Positions 23,432 through 32,737 of a stretch of 64,000 nucleotides of DNA are shown here, piece by piece (positions within the stretch are counted from its first letter, which is position 1; each line of letters begins with the position of its first letter). Source of the DNA: Pseudomonadota bacterium. Its GTDB lineage: Bacteria > Desulfobacterota > Desulfovibrionia > Desulfovibrionales > Desulfovibrionaceae. Under the pieces are notes generated by a model. The model did no database searches and was not told where the DNA came from. It saw nothing but the letters and a program-made list of their open reading frames with translations. Made by a program: the position numbers and the translations under genes. Location of the stretch: NCBI GenBank assembly GCA_023460395.1, contig JAEWQB010000028.1, positions 62,001 through 126,000 of the forward strand. The letters are read 5' to 3'.

Positions 23432-24016
23432 TTGCGTATTCATGCTACCGGCCTGCCGGGCCTTGTTATCCTTGAGCCTGTTGTCCATCGGGACCATCGC
23501 GGCTTCTTTCTGGAAACATTCCGCAAAGAAACGCTCGCACAGGCCGGGCTTCCGCATGAATTCGTACAAGATAACCACGCCCGTTCTGAACAATGCGGCG
23601 TGCTGCGGGGACTGCACTTCCAGCTTCCGCCCGCCGCGCAGGCCAAGCTGGTGTGGGTAACGCGCGGTTCGGTTCTTGACGTCGTTGTTGACCTACGGCG
23701 GGGATCTCCCACGTTCGGACACCACTACGCGATCACCCTTTCCGCCGATAATTTTAAACGCCTTCTGGTCCCGCGCGGCTTCGCGCACGGCTACATGACG
23801 CTGGAGCCGGGCACCGAATTCCAATACAAAGTTGACGCGCTGTATGCCCCCCAACTGGAAGCGGGCATCCGGTACAACGACCCCGACCTAGGCATTGTCT
23901 GGCCCGCGATGCCGCCTATCCTTTCCGATAAGGACACAGTGCTGCCGCGCCTTGCGGAATTTGAAAGCCCGTTCCTTTTTGACCCGGCTGCCACGGACCA
24001 AGGACTCACGGACTAA
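23432..24016 (+). CDS. rfbC: dTDP-4-dehydrorhamnose 3,5-epimerase
   Basis: 194 aa cupin-fold enzyme of dTDP-L-rhamnose synthesis. It shows the family pattern: DHRGFFLETFR, FVQDNHARSEQCGVLRGLHFQ (with the catalytic His), the KLVWVTRGSVLDVVVDLR segment, and RLLVPRGFAHGYMTLEPGTEFQYKVDALY. I place the start at TTG 23432 because TAAGGAG lies 7 bases upstream and the protein then begins right at the family N-terminus; no in-frame ATG fits. It stands alone; rfbA, rfbB and rfbD are not in the window. Confidence 0.92.
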   Translation: MRIHATGLPGLVILEPVVHRDHRGFFLETFRKETLAQAGLPHEFVQDNHARSEQCGVLRGLHFQLPPAAQAKLVWVTRGSVLDVVVDLRRGSPTFGHHYAITLSADNFKRLLVPRGFAHGYMTLEPGTEFQYKVDALYAPQLEAGIRYNDPDLGIVWPAMPPILSDKDTVLPRLAEFESPFLFDPAATDQGLTD

Positions 24017-24486
24017 AACCAGTCCGGCCCGTCTGTACAAACGAGCCGATACCGCGAAACGCGGTCTGGCCTGAAAAATAGCAATCCGCGCAGGAAGCCG
24101 CCTCGCTGTCTGCACAGAGACGGGACGGCAAGCAATATCAGGCACATACTGGCAGCCCCCCGGTTGCCGACACATGCCCGCGGTTCCGTTTCGCACCTTG
24201 CAGTTGTCTACTGACGCGCTCCGGTTTTACACGGCGCATCCTGCCGGAAGTATACACAATCGGCAGGAAATCACTGACTGACGCGCACCGCCGGTTCACT
24301 GGTCTATGACGAAGAACTCACGGGATACCAGACAGGCTATCCCAGTAAGTACATAAGGTTAGGCTTGCCCATATCGAGTTCGTGAATTTTTTCACCTTGA
24401 CACCCCGCAACCCTTGCTAGTAGGTAATGGCGTGGCAAATGTGGGCATTTTTTTAATTTTTCAAACCAGCTATGAGGCGAAGGGTT
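24017..24486. other. Intergenic region upstream of the qrc operon
   Basis: About 470 bases with no credible gene. A small hairpin ACCGCG/CGCGGT (24051-24065) lacks a T-run. The right part (24340-24470) becomes AT-rich and carries the candidate qrc promoter at 24397-24426. Confidence 0.5.
24397..24426 (+). promoter_or_regulatory. Candidate promoter of qrcABCD
   Basis: TTGACA (24397-24402) with TAGGTA (24421-24426) 18 bases later, about 55 bases before the qrcA start. Perfect -35, weak -10. Confidence 0.45.
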
Positions 24487-25116
24487 ATGGCGGACAGGCA
24501 CTTACATCCTGCCGACGGGAACAGCGCGCCCTGCCGAATTGGCGGCGCCGCCCCGTTCTTCGTAGGTCTGGTAGTGGCACTCATCTTGGGCTGGTGGGCG
24601 TTCCCGCAGATGCTGTTTTCTCAACAGCATCAGCCGGTTCGGTTCAGCCATAAGGTGCACATGGAGGATGCGGGCATGGAATGTTCGTCATGCCATTTCC
24701 TCCGTGAAGACGGCTCTTTTGCCGGACTTCCCACCACGGAAAGCTGTGCGGAATGTCACAGCGAACCGATGGGAGAAGACCCAGAAGAGATCCGTTTCAT
24801 CGAAGAATACGTTAACACCGGCAAAGAAGTTGAGTGGCTTGTCTACCAAAAGCAGCCGGACAATGTGTTCTTCAGCCATGCGGCTCACTCTGTGGATTCG
24901 TGCAATACCTGTCACGACTTTACGGAGGCCGAGCTTTGTTCCACATGTCACTACAGCGTGGCAGAGCTGGACGAAGCCCCGGTTTACTATGAAAACAAGC
25001 TGACCAAGTACAGCAAGCAGACCATGAAGATGTGGCGCTGCGAGCAGTGTCATGCCCATCCAGAGCATTACGGCACCACTCGCTCCAGCAACGCATGTTA
25101 TGTCTGCCATAAGTAA
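24487..25116 (+). CDS. qrcA: QrcA, hexaheme cytochrome c subunit of the quinone reductase complex
   Basis: 209 aa from ATG 24487 (GAGG nine bases upstream); an ATG five codons earlier has no ribosome site. One membrane anchor (about 22-42, FFVGLVVALILGWWAF) precedes a periplasmic domain with six CXXCH hemes: 66-70, 87-91, 129-133, 141-145, 175-179 and 204-208. In Desulfovibrio vulgaris QrcA takes electrons from type I cytochrome c3 and passes them through QrcB/C to menaquinone via QrcD. It is the first of four genes in the characteristic order. Confidence 0.93.
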   Translation: MADRHLHPADGNSAPCRIGGAAPFFVGLVVALILGWWAFPQMLFSQQHQPVRFSHKVHMEDAGMECSSCHFLREDGSFAGLPTTESCAECHSEPMGEDPEEIRFIEEYVNTGKEVEWLVYQKQPDNVFFSHAAHSVDSCNTCHDFTEAELCSTCHYSVAELDEAPVYYENKLTKYSKQTMKMWRCEQCHAHPEHYGTTRSSNACYVCHK

Positions 25117-25129
25117 AAGGGGTGGAGCA

Positions 25130-27199
25130 ATGGCAGTAGACAGAAGAGGTTTTCTGAAATTTGTCGCAGGGGCCAGTGCGGGTATTATGGTTACCCCCCT
25201 TCCGTGGACCCTGCTGGACGACATAAGCATCTGGACACAAAACTGGCCGTGGATTCCCTCGAATGTAGACGGGGAAAACACCTTTGTGTCCACCGTGAGC
25301 AAGCTGTGCCCCACCAATGTGGGCATGAAGGTACGCCTTGTGGGTGGACGCCCGGTACGGGTGCTCCCCGATAAAGACCATCCGCTTTCTCAGGGTGGCA
25401 TTTCCTCCATCGCCGTGGCGGAAGCCCAGTTGCTGTATAGTCCCGCACGCGTGCGCCGGCCGCTCAAACGCTCTGCCGATGGCGCTTACGTAGCCATCAG
25501 TTGGGAAGAAGCCGATGCGATGCTCGCTGAAAAAGTGGGCGCGGCACAACGCAACATCGCCTGTGTTTCCGGTGACGACAACGGCACCATCAACGAACTG
25601 CTTTCCGCCCTGCTGAAAAAACGCGGATCAGACCAGTTCTTCCTCATGCCCACCGATGCCCAGCCAGCCGCTAAAGCGCTGGTTGCCATGGGCGGTGAAG
25701 GCCAGTTTGGCTACGACATCGCGGGGAGCGACTATGTGCTCGCCATCGGTGCCAACATTCTTGAGTCGTGGGGAACGGCTATCAGCAACCGTGCAGCCTT
25801 CAAAGCATCGCACCCGCACGGCGAAGAGCCTCTGGTACGCTTTGTTTTCGCAGGCCCCGTGCAGAATAACACCGCTGCGGGCGCCGATGAATGGGTACCT
25901 ATCAAACCCGGCACCGAAGCCGTGTTTGCCCTCGGCATCGCTCATCTGCTTATCAAAGCCGGGGCCGCCTCGTCCGCATCGGACTTCAGCGCGTTCACCG
26001 CGCTGGCTGCTCCGTATACACCCGCCAAGGTGGCGGAGCTTACCGGTGTGAACCCCGACCAGCTCCGCGCTGTAAGCACCGCGCTGCTTACGGCACGCCG
26101 CCCGCTGGTCATCACCGGGTCCGATTTTGGTCAAGGCACCGGCGTTGGCACCGCCCTGGCAGGAGTGGGAGTCAACATGCTGCTCGGCGGGCTAAACCGC
26201 TCCGGCGGACTCTCTTTGCTGCCGGAGGCCGCCCCCGCGCTGCCCGATGCCATGTCCCGCACTGAAATGATGCAGAAAGACTTGGTGGCCTACCTTTCTC
26301 GCCTGAGCGCCGGGAAGGAAAAGACCCCCGGCGTCATGCTCTTCTATGAATCCAACCCCGTGTACGCTCTGCCTCAGGCCGTCAAAATGGCGGAAGTGCT
26401 GAACGCGGTCCCCTTTAAGGTTTCTTTCTCCACGTTCCTTGATGAAACCGCCTCGCAGTGCGACTTGGTGCTGCCCGTTCCCATGGGGCTTGAACGTCTT
26501 GACGACGTATGCAACCCGTATGGTTACGGTCAGACGCTCTATTGCTTGGCCCGCCCCGTTGCTCCCACGCCTGCCACGGTGCGCCCCGCTCCTGACACGC
26601 TGTTTGTTCTCGCCGGAAAACTGGGGCTGAACCTTGGCGTTCGTTCTTGGGAAGCGCTGCTTCAGGCCAAGGCCAATTCCGTGGGCGCAGACTGGGATTC
26701 CCTCATGGATGGCGGTGTTTTTGTTGGTGACAAAACCCAAAGCGCCCATCTGTTGTTCGCGGCGGATTTGCTGGGAAAAAGCTTGGCTGCCCGCAAGCCC
26801 GTCACGGGAATTACACTGGCTCCCGTGCACAAGCTGAATGTCGGCACGGCAAAGACAGCCATTCCGCCTTACAACAACAAGACCATCCGCCGCTGGGAAC
26901 TGCAAGGCGACACGCAGTACATAGCCATGAACAGCGCCACGGCCCGCAAGCTGGGTGTGGCCCGGCACGACAAAATCGCTCTGGGCAACAAAAGTGGCAG
27001 TATTGACGCGCGGGTGCACATCTACGAAGGCATCATGAACGACACCGTGGGCGTTCTGATGGGTCTTGGGCACACCGCCTTTGACCAGTTCAGCAAAGGC
27101 AAGGGCGAAAACGTCATGCAACTGCTGACCGTCGGGTTTGAGGCCGGATCGGGACAATCCGTCTGGAACATGGCCGATGTTACCATCAGCAAGGCATAA
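25130..27199 (+). CDS. qrcB: QrcB, molybdopterin-oxidoreductase-like subunit with Tat signal
   Basis: 689 aa from ATG 25130 (GGTGGAG upstream; 13 bases after qrcA). The N-terminus VDRRGFLKFVAGAS is a twin-arginine signal. The rest follows the molybdopterin oxidoreductase fold, with short conserved blocks such as VKLRLV-like sequence, GSDFGQGTG and a C-terminal molybdopterin-dinucleotide-binding-like domain (about 570-689). There is no N-terminal 4Fe-4S Cys motif (C-x2-C-x3-C) and no obvious Mo ligand, matching the D. vulgaris QrcB, which lacks molybdenum. It forms the periplasmic module with QrcC. Confidence 0.93.
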   Translation: MAVDRRGFLKFVAGASAGIMVTPLPWTLLDDISIWTQNWPWIPSNVDGENTFVSTVSKLCPTNVGMKVRLVGGRPVRVLPDKDHPLSQGGISSIAVAEAQLLYSPARVRRPLKRSADGAYVAISWEEADAMLAEKVGAAQRNIACVSGDDNGTINELLSALLKKRGSDQFFLMPTDAQPAAKALVAMGGEGQFGYDIAGSDYVLAIGANILESWGTAISNRAAFKASHPHGEEPLVRFVFAGPVQNNTAAGADEWVPIKPGTEAVFALGIAHLLIKAGAASSASDFSAFTALAAPYTPAKVAELTGVNPDQLRAVSTALLTARRPLVITGSDFGQGTGVGTALAGVGVNMLLGGLNRSGGLSLLPEAAPALPDAMSRTEMMQKDLVAYLSRLSAGKEKTPGVMLFYESNPVYALPQAVKMAEVLNAVPFKVSFSTFLDETASQCDLVLPVPMGLERLDDVCNPYGYGQTLYCLARPVAPTPATVRPAPDTLFVLAGKLGLNLGVRSWEALLQAKANSVGADWDSLMDGGVFVGDKTQSAHLLFAADLLGKSLAARKPVTGITLAPVHKLNVGTAKTAIPPYNNKTIRRWELQGDTQYIAMNSATARKLGVARHDKIALGNKSGSIDARVHIYEGIMNDTVGVLMGLGHTAFDQFSKGKGENVMQLLTVGFEAGSGQSVWNMADVTISKA

Positions 27200-27211
27200 G
27201 GGACGAGCGTC

Positions 27212-27976
27212 ATGGAAGTAAAAGAATTCAAAGTCAAATGGGGCATGGCCATAGACCTTGACAAGTGTACCGGATGCGGTGCCTGCATGGTCGCCTGTCA
27301 GGCGGAAAATAACCTCGCGCCTGTAGCCGACGCCACCAACAAGATTAAGGTCATGAACTGGCTGGTCGTGTACGAACTGAGCAATAAAAAGCCCTTCCCG
27401 GAACACGACGTGGCGTACCTCCCCCGCCCCTGCCAGCAGTGCGGCCACCCGCCCTGTGTTTCCGTGTGCCCGGTTATTGCCACGGACAAAAACGAAGAAG
27501 GCGGGATCGTCAGCCAGATATACCCCCGGTGCATTGGTTGCCGGTATTGCATGGCAGCATGCCCTTTCCACGCCCGGTATTTCAACTGGCTGGACCCCGT
27601 ATGGCCGGAAGGTATGGAAAAAGTGCTCACGCCCGACGTGTCGGTTCGTCCGCGCGGCGTGGTGGAAAAATGCACATTCTGCCACCACCGGTTTATGCAA
27701 GCCAAGGACAAAGCCATCGTGGAAGGCCGCGATCCTGAAGCCCTGGCTGATGGCGACTATGTGACCGCATGCACCGAGGCCTGCCCCAATGGAGCTATCG
27801 TGTTCGGCGATTTGAACAATCCCGACCATCAGGTATATCATCTGGCACGTTCCCAGTACGCAGGCCGCCTGCTTGAGCGGTTGCACGCGGAAACGCAGAT
27901 ATACTACCTGAGCCGCCGCGAATGGGTACGCCGCCAGCTTGATAACTATCTGGATAACGAAAAGGTCAAGGGGTAG
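27212..27976 (+). CDS. qrcC: QrcC, periplasmic iron-sulfur subunit
   Basis: 254 aa, 12 bases after qrcB. Ferredoxin-like Cys clusters are DKCTGCGACMVACQ (about 14-27), CQQCGHPPCVSVCPV (about 75-90), CIGCRYCMAACPF (about 109-121), and CTFCHHR with CTEACPNGA (about 152-195), enough for three or four Fe-S centres as in NrfC/PsrB-type subunits. It has no signal peptide and is presumably exported with the Tat-bearing QrcB. It conducts electrons between QrcA/B and the membrane subunit. Confidence 0.93.
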   Translation: MEVKEFKVKWGMAIDLDKCTGCGACMVACQAENNLAPVADATNKIKVMNWLVVYELSNKKPFPEHDVAYLPRPCQQCGHPPCVSVCPVIATDKNEEGGIVSQIYPRCIGCRYCMAACPFHARYFNWLDPVWPEGMEKVLTPDVSVRPRGVVEKCTFCHHRFMQAKDKAIVEGRDPEALADGDYVTACTEACPNGAIVFGDLNNPDHQVYHLARSQYAGRLLERLHAETQIYYLSRREWVRRQLDNYLDNEKVKG

Positions 27977-27982
27977 AATGCC

Positions 27983-29245
27983 ATGGAAAAGAACTACTCT
28001 CTTCCCGTAGACCACGAACTGTTCCCGGAAGGCATGCAACGCTGCTCCCTGATGAAATTCACAGGGTGGATGAGCGTTGTGGGTGTGGTCGCCCTGTGGG
28101 GGCTGTACGCTGCCTACCGGGTGCTCAGCACCGGTCTGGGGGTAACAGGGCTGGACGACTACTTCGGGTTCGGCCTCTGGATCACTTTCGACCTCGCCGT
28201 CATCGCTCTGGGTGCAGGTGCGTTCTTCACCGGCCTGCTCCGCTACATCCTGAATATTGATCCTCTCAAAAACATCATTAACCTCACGGTTATTGTCGGA
28301 TTCATCTGCTACTCCGGCGCTATGCTCATACTGGTGCTGGACATCGGGCAACCCCTACGCGCATGGTTCGGTTACTGGCACGCCAACGTACACTCGATGC
28401 TTACCGAAGTTATCTTCTGCATCACCTGTTACTGCATCGTGCTCATTATCGAATACATTCCGCTGATTCTTGAGCAACGCCAGTTGAACCGCATCCCCGT
28501 ACTGCACCATCTCGCACACAACCTGCATGTGATGATGCCGCTGTTCGCCGGGGTTGGCGCGTTTCTTTCCACCTTCCACCAAGGCTCTTTGGGTGGCATG
28601 TACGGGGTACTCTTCGGACGCCCCTTTGTCTTCCGCGAAGGGTTCTTCGTGTGGCCGTGGACCTTCTTCCTATTCGTTATTTCCGCGGTCGGTTCCGGTC
28701 CGGTATTCACTGTGCTGGTTGCCACCCTTATGGAAAAAATGACGGGCAGAAAGCTGGTGAGCTGGGAAATCAAATCCCTCATGGGTAAGATTGCCGGGGC
28801 CATGCTGTTCGTGTACCTGATCTTCAAGTTCGCGGACACCTATGTGTGGGCTACCCAGTTACTGCCTGATCAGGGGCTGACCTTTGCCCAAAACTTCTAC
28901 GGAACCATCTACGGTCAGTGGCTGCTGTGGGCGGAACTGGGGCTGTGCGGGATTATCCCCTGCGTCATCCTTCTTGTTCCCAGCCTGCGCAATAACCCTG
29001 CGCTGTTCTATACCGCCGCCCTGCTTGACTGCATTGGCATCACCATAAACCGTTACGTCTTCACCGTGCAGGCGTTGGCCATGCCCGTCATGCCCTTCGA
29101 CTCGTGGGAAACGTACAACCCCAACTGGGCGGAATGGGGTGCCAGCGCACTGGTTTTGGCATACGGTGCCATTATCCTGTCCCTGTCCTACCGCTACCTG
29201 CCGGTCTTCCCGCAGGAGCGGAAACTGAATGCGACAAAGGCGTAA
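27983..29245 (+). CDS. qrcD: QrcD, NrfD/PsrC-type membrane quinone-reducing subunit
   Basis: 420 aa, 6 bases after qrcC. About ten hydrophobic helices are visible from residue 24 onward, with NrfD-type blocks such as FGLWITFDLAVIALGAGAFF (Asp and Gly-rich) and HHLAHNLHVMMPLFAGVGAF. NrfD-family proteins hold the menaquinone site and are proposed to couple electron transfer to proton movement. Last gene of the operon; an inverted repeat lies about 38 bases downstream. Confidence 0.93.
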   Translation: MEKNYSLPVDHELFPEGMQRCSLMKFTGWMSVVGVVALWGLYAAYRVLSTGLGVTGLDDYFGFGLWITFDLAVIALGAGAFFTGLLRYILNIDPLKNIINLTVIVGFICYSGAMLILVLDIGQPLRAWFGYWHANVHSMLTEVIFCITCYCIVLIIEYIPLILEQRQLNRIPVLHHLAHNLHVMMPLFAGVGAFLSTFHQGSLGGMYGVLFGRPFVFREGFFVWPWTFFLFVISAVGSGPVFTVLVATLMEKMTGRKLVSWEIKSLMGKIAGAMLFVYLIFKFADTYVWATQLLPDQGLTFAQNFYGTIYGQWLLWAELGLCGIIPCVILLVPSLRNNPALFYTAALLDCIGITINRYVFTVQALAMPVMPFDSWETYNPNWAEWGASALVLAYGAIILSLSYRYLPVFPQERKLNATKA

Positions 29246-29282
29246 GCCCGCGTCTCAGATACAGGTATAAGCTCAAAGTGTT

Positions 29283-29317
29283 GAACCCCGGCACGGCCCC
29301 CACCCGTCCCGGGGTTC
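29283..29317 (+). terminator. Probable terminator of the qrc operon
   Basis: Perfect inverted repeat GAACCCCGG (29283-29291) / CCGGGGTTC (29309-29317), followed by a weak T-run TTCGCGTATT. Confidence 0.55.
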
Positions 29318-29489
29318 TTCGCGTATTATGCCTGCCAACCGGCTCCCCCGGACTTTCCTGAGTTCCTCCGGCTCATTGCCCCACGGGCATGTGCTCCCTT
29401 TCGCTGTGTCTTGCCCTTATCCCTTTGCATAGCGTAGACTGCGGCGTATTCCACAGCAGGTCTGCACATAGACAGGCCAAGGAGGTTCC

Positions 29490-30110
29490 ATGACCACAGC
29501 CCTTCATGTTGCGCTCATCGGCGCATCTGGAAATGTCGGTTCACGCATTCTCGCGGAACTTTCCCGTCGCGGTCACACCGTAACCGGAATAGCCCGGCAC
29601 CCAAACCAGATACCCGCACTGCCCGGAGTTATCGCTGTTCTGGGGGATGCCTCCCAGCCGCAGGCGCTCACAGCTATCCTGCGCGGGCATGACGCTGTTG
29701 CCAGCGCGGTTATGTTCCGGCAGACCGATCCTCAGACGCTTATCAACGCGGTGCGTCAGTCCGGCGTAAAACGGTATATGGTTGTCGGCGGTGCCGGTAG
29801 CCTGGAAGTGGCGCCGGGCAAACGCCTTATTGATCAGCCCGATTTCCCGGAAGCTTACAAACCGGAAGCCTCAAAAGGGGCGGTGTTTCTGGATGCTCTC
29901 CGGTCAGTCACCGATCTCGATTGGACCTTCCTCTCTCCTTCCGCGCTCTTTATTCCCGGAGAACGCACCGGACAATTCCGGCTGGGCACGGATTCCCTGT
30001 TGAGCAATGAGCACGGTTCCAGCATTTCCTTTGAGGACTACGCCATTGCCTTTGTGGACGAACTGGAACGCCCCGCCCATATCCGCCAACGATTCACCGT
30101 AGGCTATTAA
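29490..30110 (+). CDS. NAD(P)H-binding atypical SDR (NmrA/YwnB-like)
   Basis: 206 aa with AAGGAGG ahead of ATG 29490. The N-terminal ALIGASGNVGSRIL (8-21) is a Rossmann dinucleotide site of the atypical SDR kind, followed by VKRYMVVGGAGSL (about 94-106) and DLDWTFLSPSALF (about 145-157), both typical of YwnB/YwnB-like putative NADH-flavin reductases or epimerases. No classical Tyr-x3-Lys motif is clear. The substrate is unknown. It is a single gene with its own terminator. Confidence 0.8.
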   Translation: MTTALHVALIGASGNVGSRILAELSRRGHTVTGIARHPNQIPALPGVIAVLGDASQPQALTAILRGHDAVASAVMFRQTDPQTLINAVRQSGVKRYMVVGGAGSLEVAPGKRLIDQPDFPEAYKPEASKGAVFLDALRSVTDLDWTFLSPSALFIPGERTGQFRLGTDSLLSNEHGSSISFEDYAIAFVDELERPAHIRQRFTVGY

Positions 30111-30120
30111 CGACGTTGGG

Positions 30121-30150
30121 GAGCGGCCTCTGCACAGGGGCCGCTCTTTG
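30121..30150 (+). terminator. Rho-independent terminator
   Basis: GAGCGGCC (30121-30128) pairs with GGCCGCTC (30139-30146), followed by TTTGTTAT, 10 bases after the stop of the NAD(P)H-binding protein gene. Confidence 0.7.
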
Positions 30151-30219
30151 TTATGCTATGCTGAAGGGGAAAGGTCGGCCGGGAAAAAGGGAATCCCTCA
30201 CACGAGAATCAACCGAGAG

Positions 30220-31200
30220 TCAGGCGGATATCCAGTAATAACAAACTGCCATGCACACAATGGAACCGGCCCGTGCGGTCTGGTTCACAACTATCAGCAA
30301 CGCCGCCATCCGGGTCTGAAAAATTCCCGCATAGGTCGGGAATTGATGCCGGAACGCCCGCATGGGTGAAGAAAGCACATTGCCTACCAGCAAAGCCAGC
30401 ACAACCTGCCGCTCCGCAAGAGTGCCTGTATGCAGCGCCTGCCCCGCAGCGGCGAGCGAAGCAGAAACTTCCGCAGCAAGGTGCAGGGCGACAATGGTCA
30501 GGCCTTCCGGCGCAAGGAAGTCCAGCAGGGACACGTGCTCCTGCATAAACCTACCCATAGCTCTGAAGCCCCCCACACGCGACAGAACAAACATGGCCGC
30601 ATACACAGGAATGGTAATGCCTACCATGCGGGGGAGCCGTTTCTGAAAACGCCGCAAGGTTTCACGCACCGCGCCACGCCATGAAGTCCGCTCATCCGTC
30701 AGGTGACAATCAACGCATCCCTGCTCCGGTTCAGGAAGTAACAAGCGGCCCAGTAAAACAGTACCCACCGTGCGCAACACGGCAGCGGCGAGCACCAACC
30801 CGACATACACAAAGGCCGCGCGTCCCAAAAAGGGAACCGCCACAAAGAACAGGGAAGGAAGATGGAGAAAAAAAGATGGTGCGCTATTGAAAAGATTGGC
30901 GAGCACCAGTTCCCGGCGTGACAATTCCCCACTCTGATACCCGTTCGCCAGCATGGCGTTTGCGGTGATGCCGGAGAAAAATGCCACGGCGAACGCAGCT
31001 CCTGCCACATCCCTGAAGTGCGCCATCCGCACAAGCGGCGTGGTGAATCGGGCCACCCCGCGCGTCCAGTGAAACGTTTCAATGAGCGTGCCCAGCAATA
31101 GCCCGACCGCCATGAAAAACAGCAGCCGTAGCAGGGGGAAAAACAGGCCCGACCATAACACGGCCCAGTCCGTTAATCCTGCTTGATGCAGAGTTTCCAT
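30220..31200 (-). CDS. Nucleoside-recognition (Gate) domain membrane protein
   Basis: 326 aa with about eight hydrophobic segments. Two similar halves each start with a basic, amphipathic segment and include Gly/Asn-rich helices such as FFSGITANAMLANG and LLVGNVLSSPMRAF, as in the SpmA/SpmB-like Gate family found in transporters and regulators. Between the halves a hydrophilic loop (about residues 155-185) contains GCVDCH, a C-x2-C-H motif that may bind metal or, if periplasmic, heme. GGGAG precedes ATG 31200. Function unknown; possibly a permease for a small organic solute. Confidence 0.7.
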   Translation of the reverse strand: METLHQAGLTDWAVLWSGLFFPLLRLLFFMAVGLLLGTLIETFHWTRGVARFTTPLVRMAHFRDVAGAAFAVAFFSGITANAMLANGYQSGELSRRELVLANLFNSAPSFFLHLPSLFFVAVPFLGRAAFVYVGLVLAAAVLRTVGTVLLGRLLLPEPEQGCVDCHLTDERTSWRGAVRETLRRFQKRLPRMVGITIPVYAAMFVLSRVGGFRAMGRFMQEHVSLLDFLAPEGLTIVALHLAAEVSASLAAAGQALHTGTLAERQVVLALLVGNVLSSPMRAFRHQFPTYAGIFQTRMAALLIVVNQTARAGSIVCMAVCYYWISA

Positions 31201-31369
31201 ACCGGTGCTCCCTATCCTGACAATGCGGAAAAATGTGGGGATAGCTTGGTGTGATACGGCATGGGAACCATGCTATCATACCCCGCAGGGCGTGCACAGG
31301 GCAATGCGGGCGATCTTCCGGAGAAAACCAGAGGCCGGACAAAACGGTTTCGCTCGCGGCGGACGCCGA

Positions 31370-32074
31370 TCAGAGAAAGGAGGAGACGGTTTCGATATAT
31401 TCCTGCAACCGCAACGATCCCTCACTATCCATATCCGTAAAGGAAACTCCGGCTATCAGCGTGGATTTGTCCACTTCCACGTTCCGGCACAGGCAGGAAA
31501 GAGTGGATTCCTCTCCTGCAAACAGGTTGGCCCGCAGTACCAGCATATCTAAGGCTTCAAGGCCACGCAGCGGATCTGAGGCTTTCACCTCAAAACACAG
31601 CTTGCACCCCCCCACGGACAAATCGATGATAGCCGCGCGGTATCGCCCATGCGAACAGTGGACGTCGGCGGGGATAAGGCACCGCAACCGCTTGTGGGAC
31701 CGCAGCTCGTACTGTTCCAGCACAGCGGGGAACTCTACAAAAACCAATGCGCCCGGCTTAGTTATTTGCGTAATCACATGCGTTCTGAACCCAATGATGG
31801 TGCCCTGCTGCATGCAGCGCACGGTCACGCCCTCACCGGGCTGCAACCGCGAACGAATGCCGGGAACCAGCGGCATCTTCAGAATAAGATATTCATAGGG
31901 AACAAGCCCTACCAGCTCCGTTCCGTGCCGCGTGTCCGTTCCCGAAAAACTCAACAGCATCCGGGTGCCCACTGTCACGTCCAGCTTCATGCCCGTACCG
32001 CGCGTGCGCACGCTGCCAATGCCCCCGACATTGGCCCCGACGTTTATATCCATAGGTACTTCCACTCGTTTCAC
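31370..32074 (-). CDS. PilZ-domain protein, YcgR-like (c-di-GMP effector)
   Basis: 234 aa from GTG 32074, chosen because GGGGGAGG lies 4 bases upstream. An N-terminal YcgR-type beta domain (about 1-120) precedes a PilZ domain opening with RSHKRLRCLIPADV, the c-di-GMP-binding RxxxR, and followed by DLSVGGCKL, the (D/N)xSxxG motif. Such proteins typically act on flagellar motors or secretion in response to c-di-GMP. It stands apart from flagellar genes here. Confidence 0.85.
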   Translation of the reverse strand: MKRVEVPMDINVGANVGGIGSVRTRGTGMKLDVTVGTRMLLSFSGTDTRHGTELVGLVPYEYLILKMPLVPGIRSRLQPGEGVTVRCMQQGTIIGFRTHVITQITKPGALVFVEFPAVLEQYELRSHKRLRCLIPADVHCSHGRYRAAIIDLSVGGCKLCFEVKASDPLRGLEALDMLVLRANLFAGEESTLSCLCRNVEVDKSTLIAGVSFTDMDSEGSLRLQEYIETVSSFL

Positions 32075-32220
32075 GTTGCCTCCCCCCCCGGAGAGGTACC
32101 TAAATCCGTGCACCGCGGATGTGCAAAACCCAAAAAAAGTCCTTTCCTATTCCGCGACAGTTCCTGCGTTGGGATAGAATGCTAGGGAGCGACATCGGCG
32201 AAACCGCCCATCAGGGAAGC

Positions 32221-32685
32221 TCAGGCTTCCAGCCCAAGATCGGCAGGCTGGCCTTTACGCGATGCCTGTGCCCGCGCAAGCTCATCACAGCGCTCATTTT
32301 CCGGGTGTCCGCTATGACCGCGCACCCAGTGAAAGGAGACGGTGTGCTGCGCGAGCAATGGCAGCAGACGTTCCCATAAATCACGGTTTTTTACCGGTTG
32401 TTTGCTGGAGGTCTTCCAACCGTTTTTCTGCCATCCAGCCAGCCACTTCTTTTCCACGGCGTTTCGCACGTATTGTGAATCCGTATAGAGGTCCACCTTG
32501 CACGATTCCGTGAGCGCGCCCAGCCCTTCCAGCACGGCGAGAATTTCCATACGATTATTGGTGGTACGGGAAAAACCGCCGGAAAGCTCTTTCTCCACGC
32601 CGTTGCAACGCAGAACTGCCGCCCATCCGCCGGGACCGGGATTACCCAGGCACGAACCGTCCGTATATATCAAAACCTGCTTCAT
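32221..32685 (-). CDS. rnhA: Ribonuclease HI
   Basis: 154 aa, normal length. It degrades the RNA strand of RNA-DNA hybrids. Active-site residues are visible: Asp9 (IYTDGSCLGNPGPGG), Glu47 (NNRMEILAVLEGL), Asp69 (LYTDSQYV), His124 (WVRGHSGHPENERCDELA) and Asp134. The gene is monocistronic or pairs loosely with its upstream neighbour on the same strand, 52 bases away. Confidence 0.95.
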   Translation of the reverse strand: MKQVLIYTDGSCLGNPGPGGWAAVLRCNGVEKELSGGFSRTTNNRMEILAVLEGLGALTESCKVDLYTDSQYVRNAVEKKWLAGWQKNGWKTSSKQPVKNRDLWERLLPLLAQHTVSFHWVRGHSGHPENERCDELARAQASRKGQPADLGLEA

Positions 32686-32737
32686 GAATAGTGGGTATCC
32701 TACACCTTACACAATGTACCGTGATTCGCTGAAATCA

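Noticed and set aside
26192..28351. 719-codon open frame on the minus strand opposite qrcB-D
   Set aside because: Antisense shadow of a well-defined operon; His-rich composition typical of reversed codon bias and no start signal.
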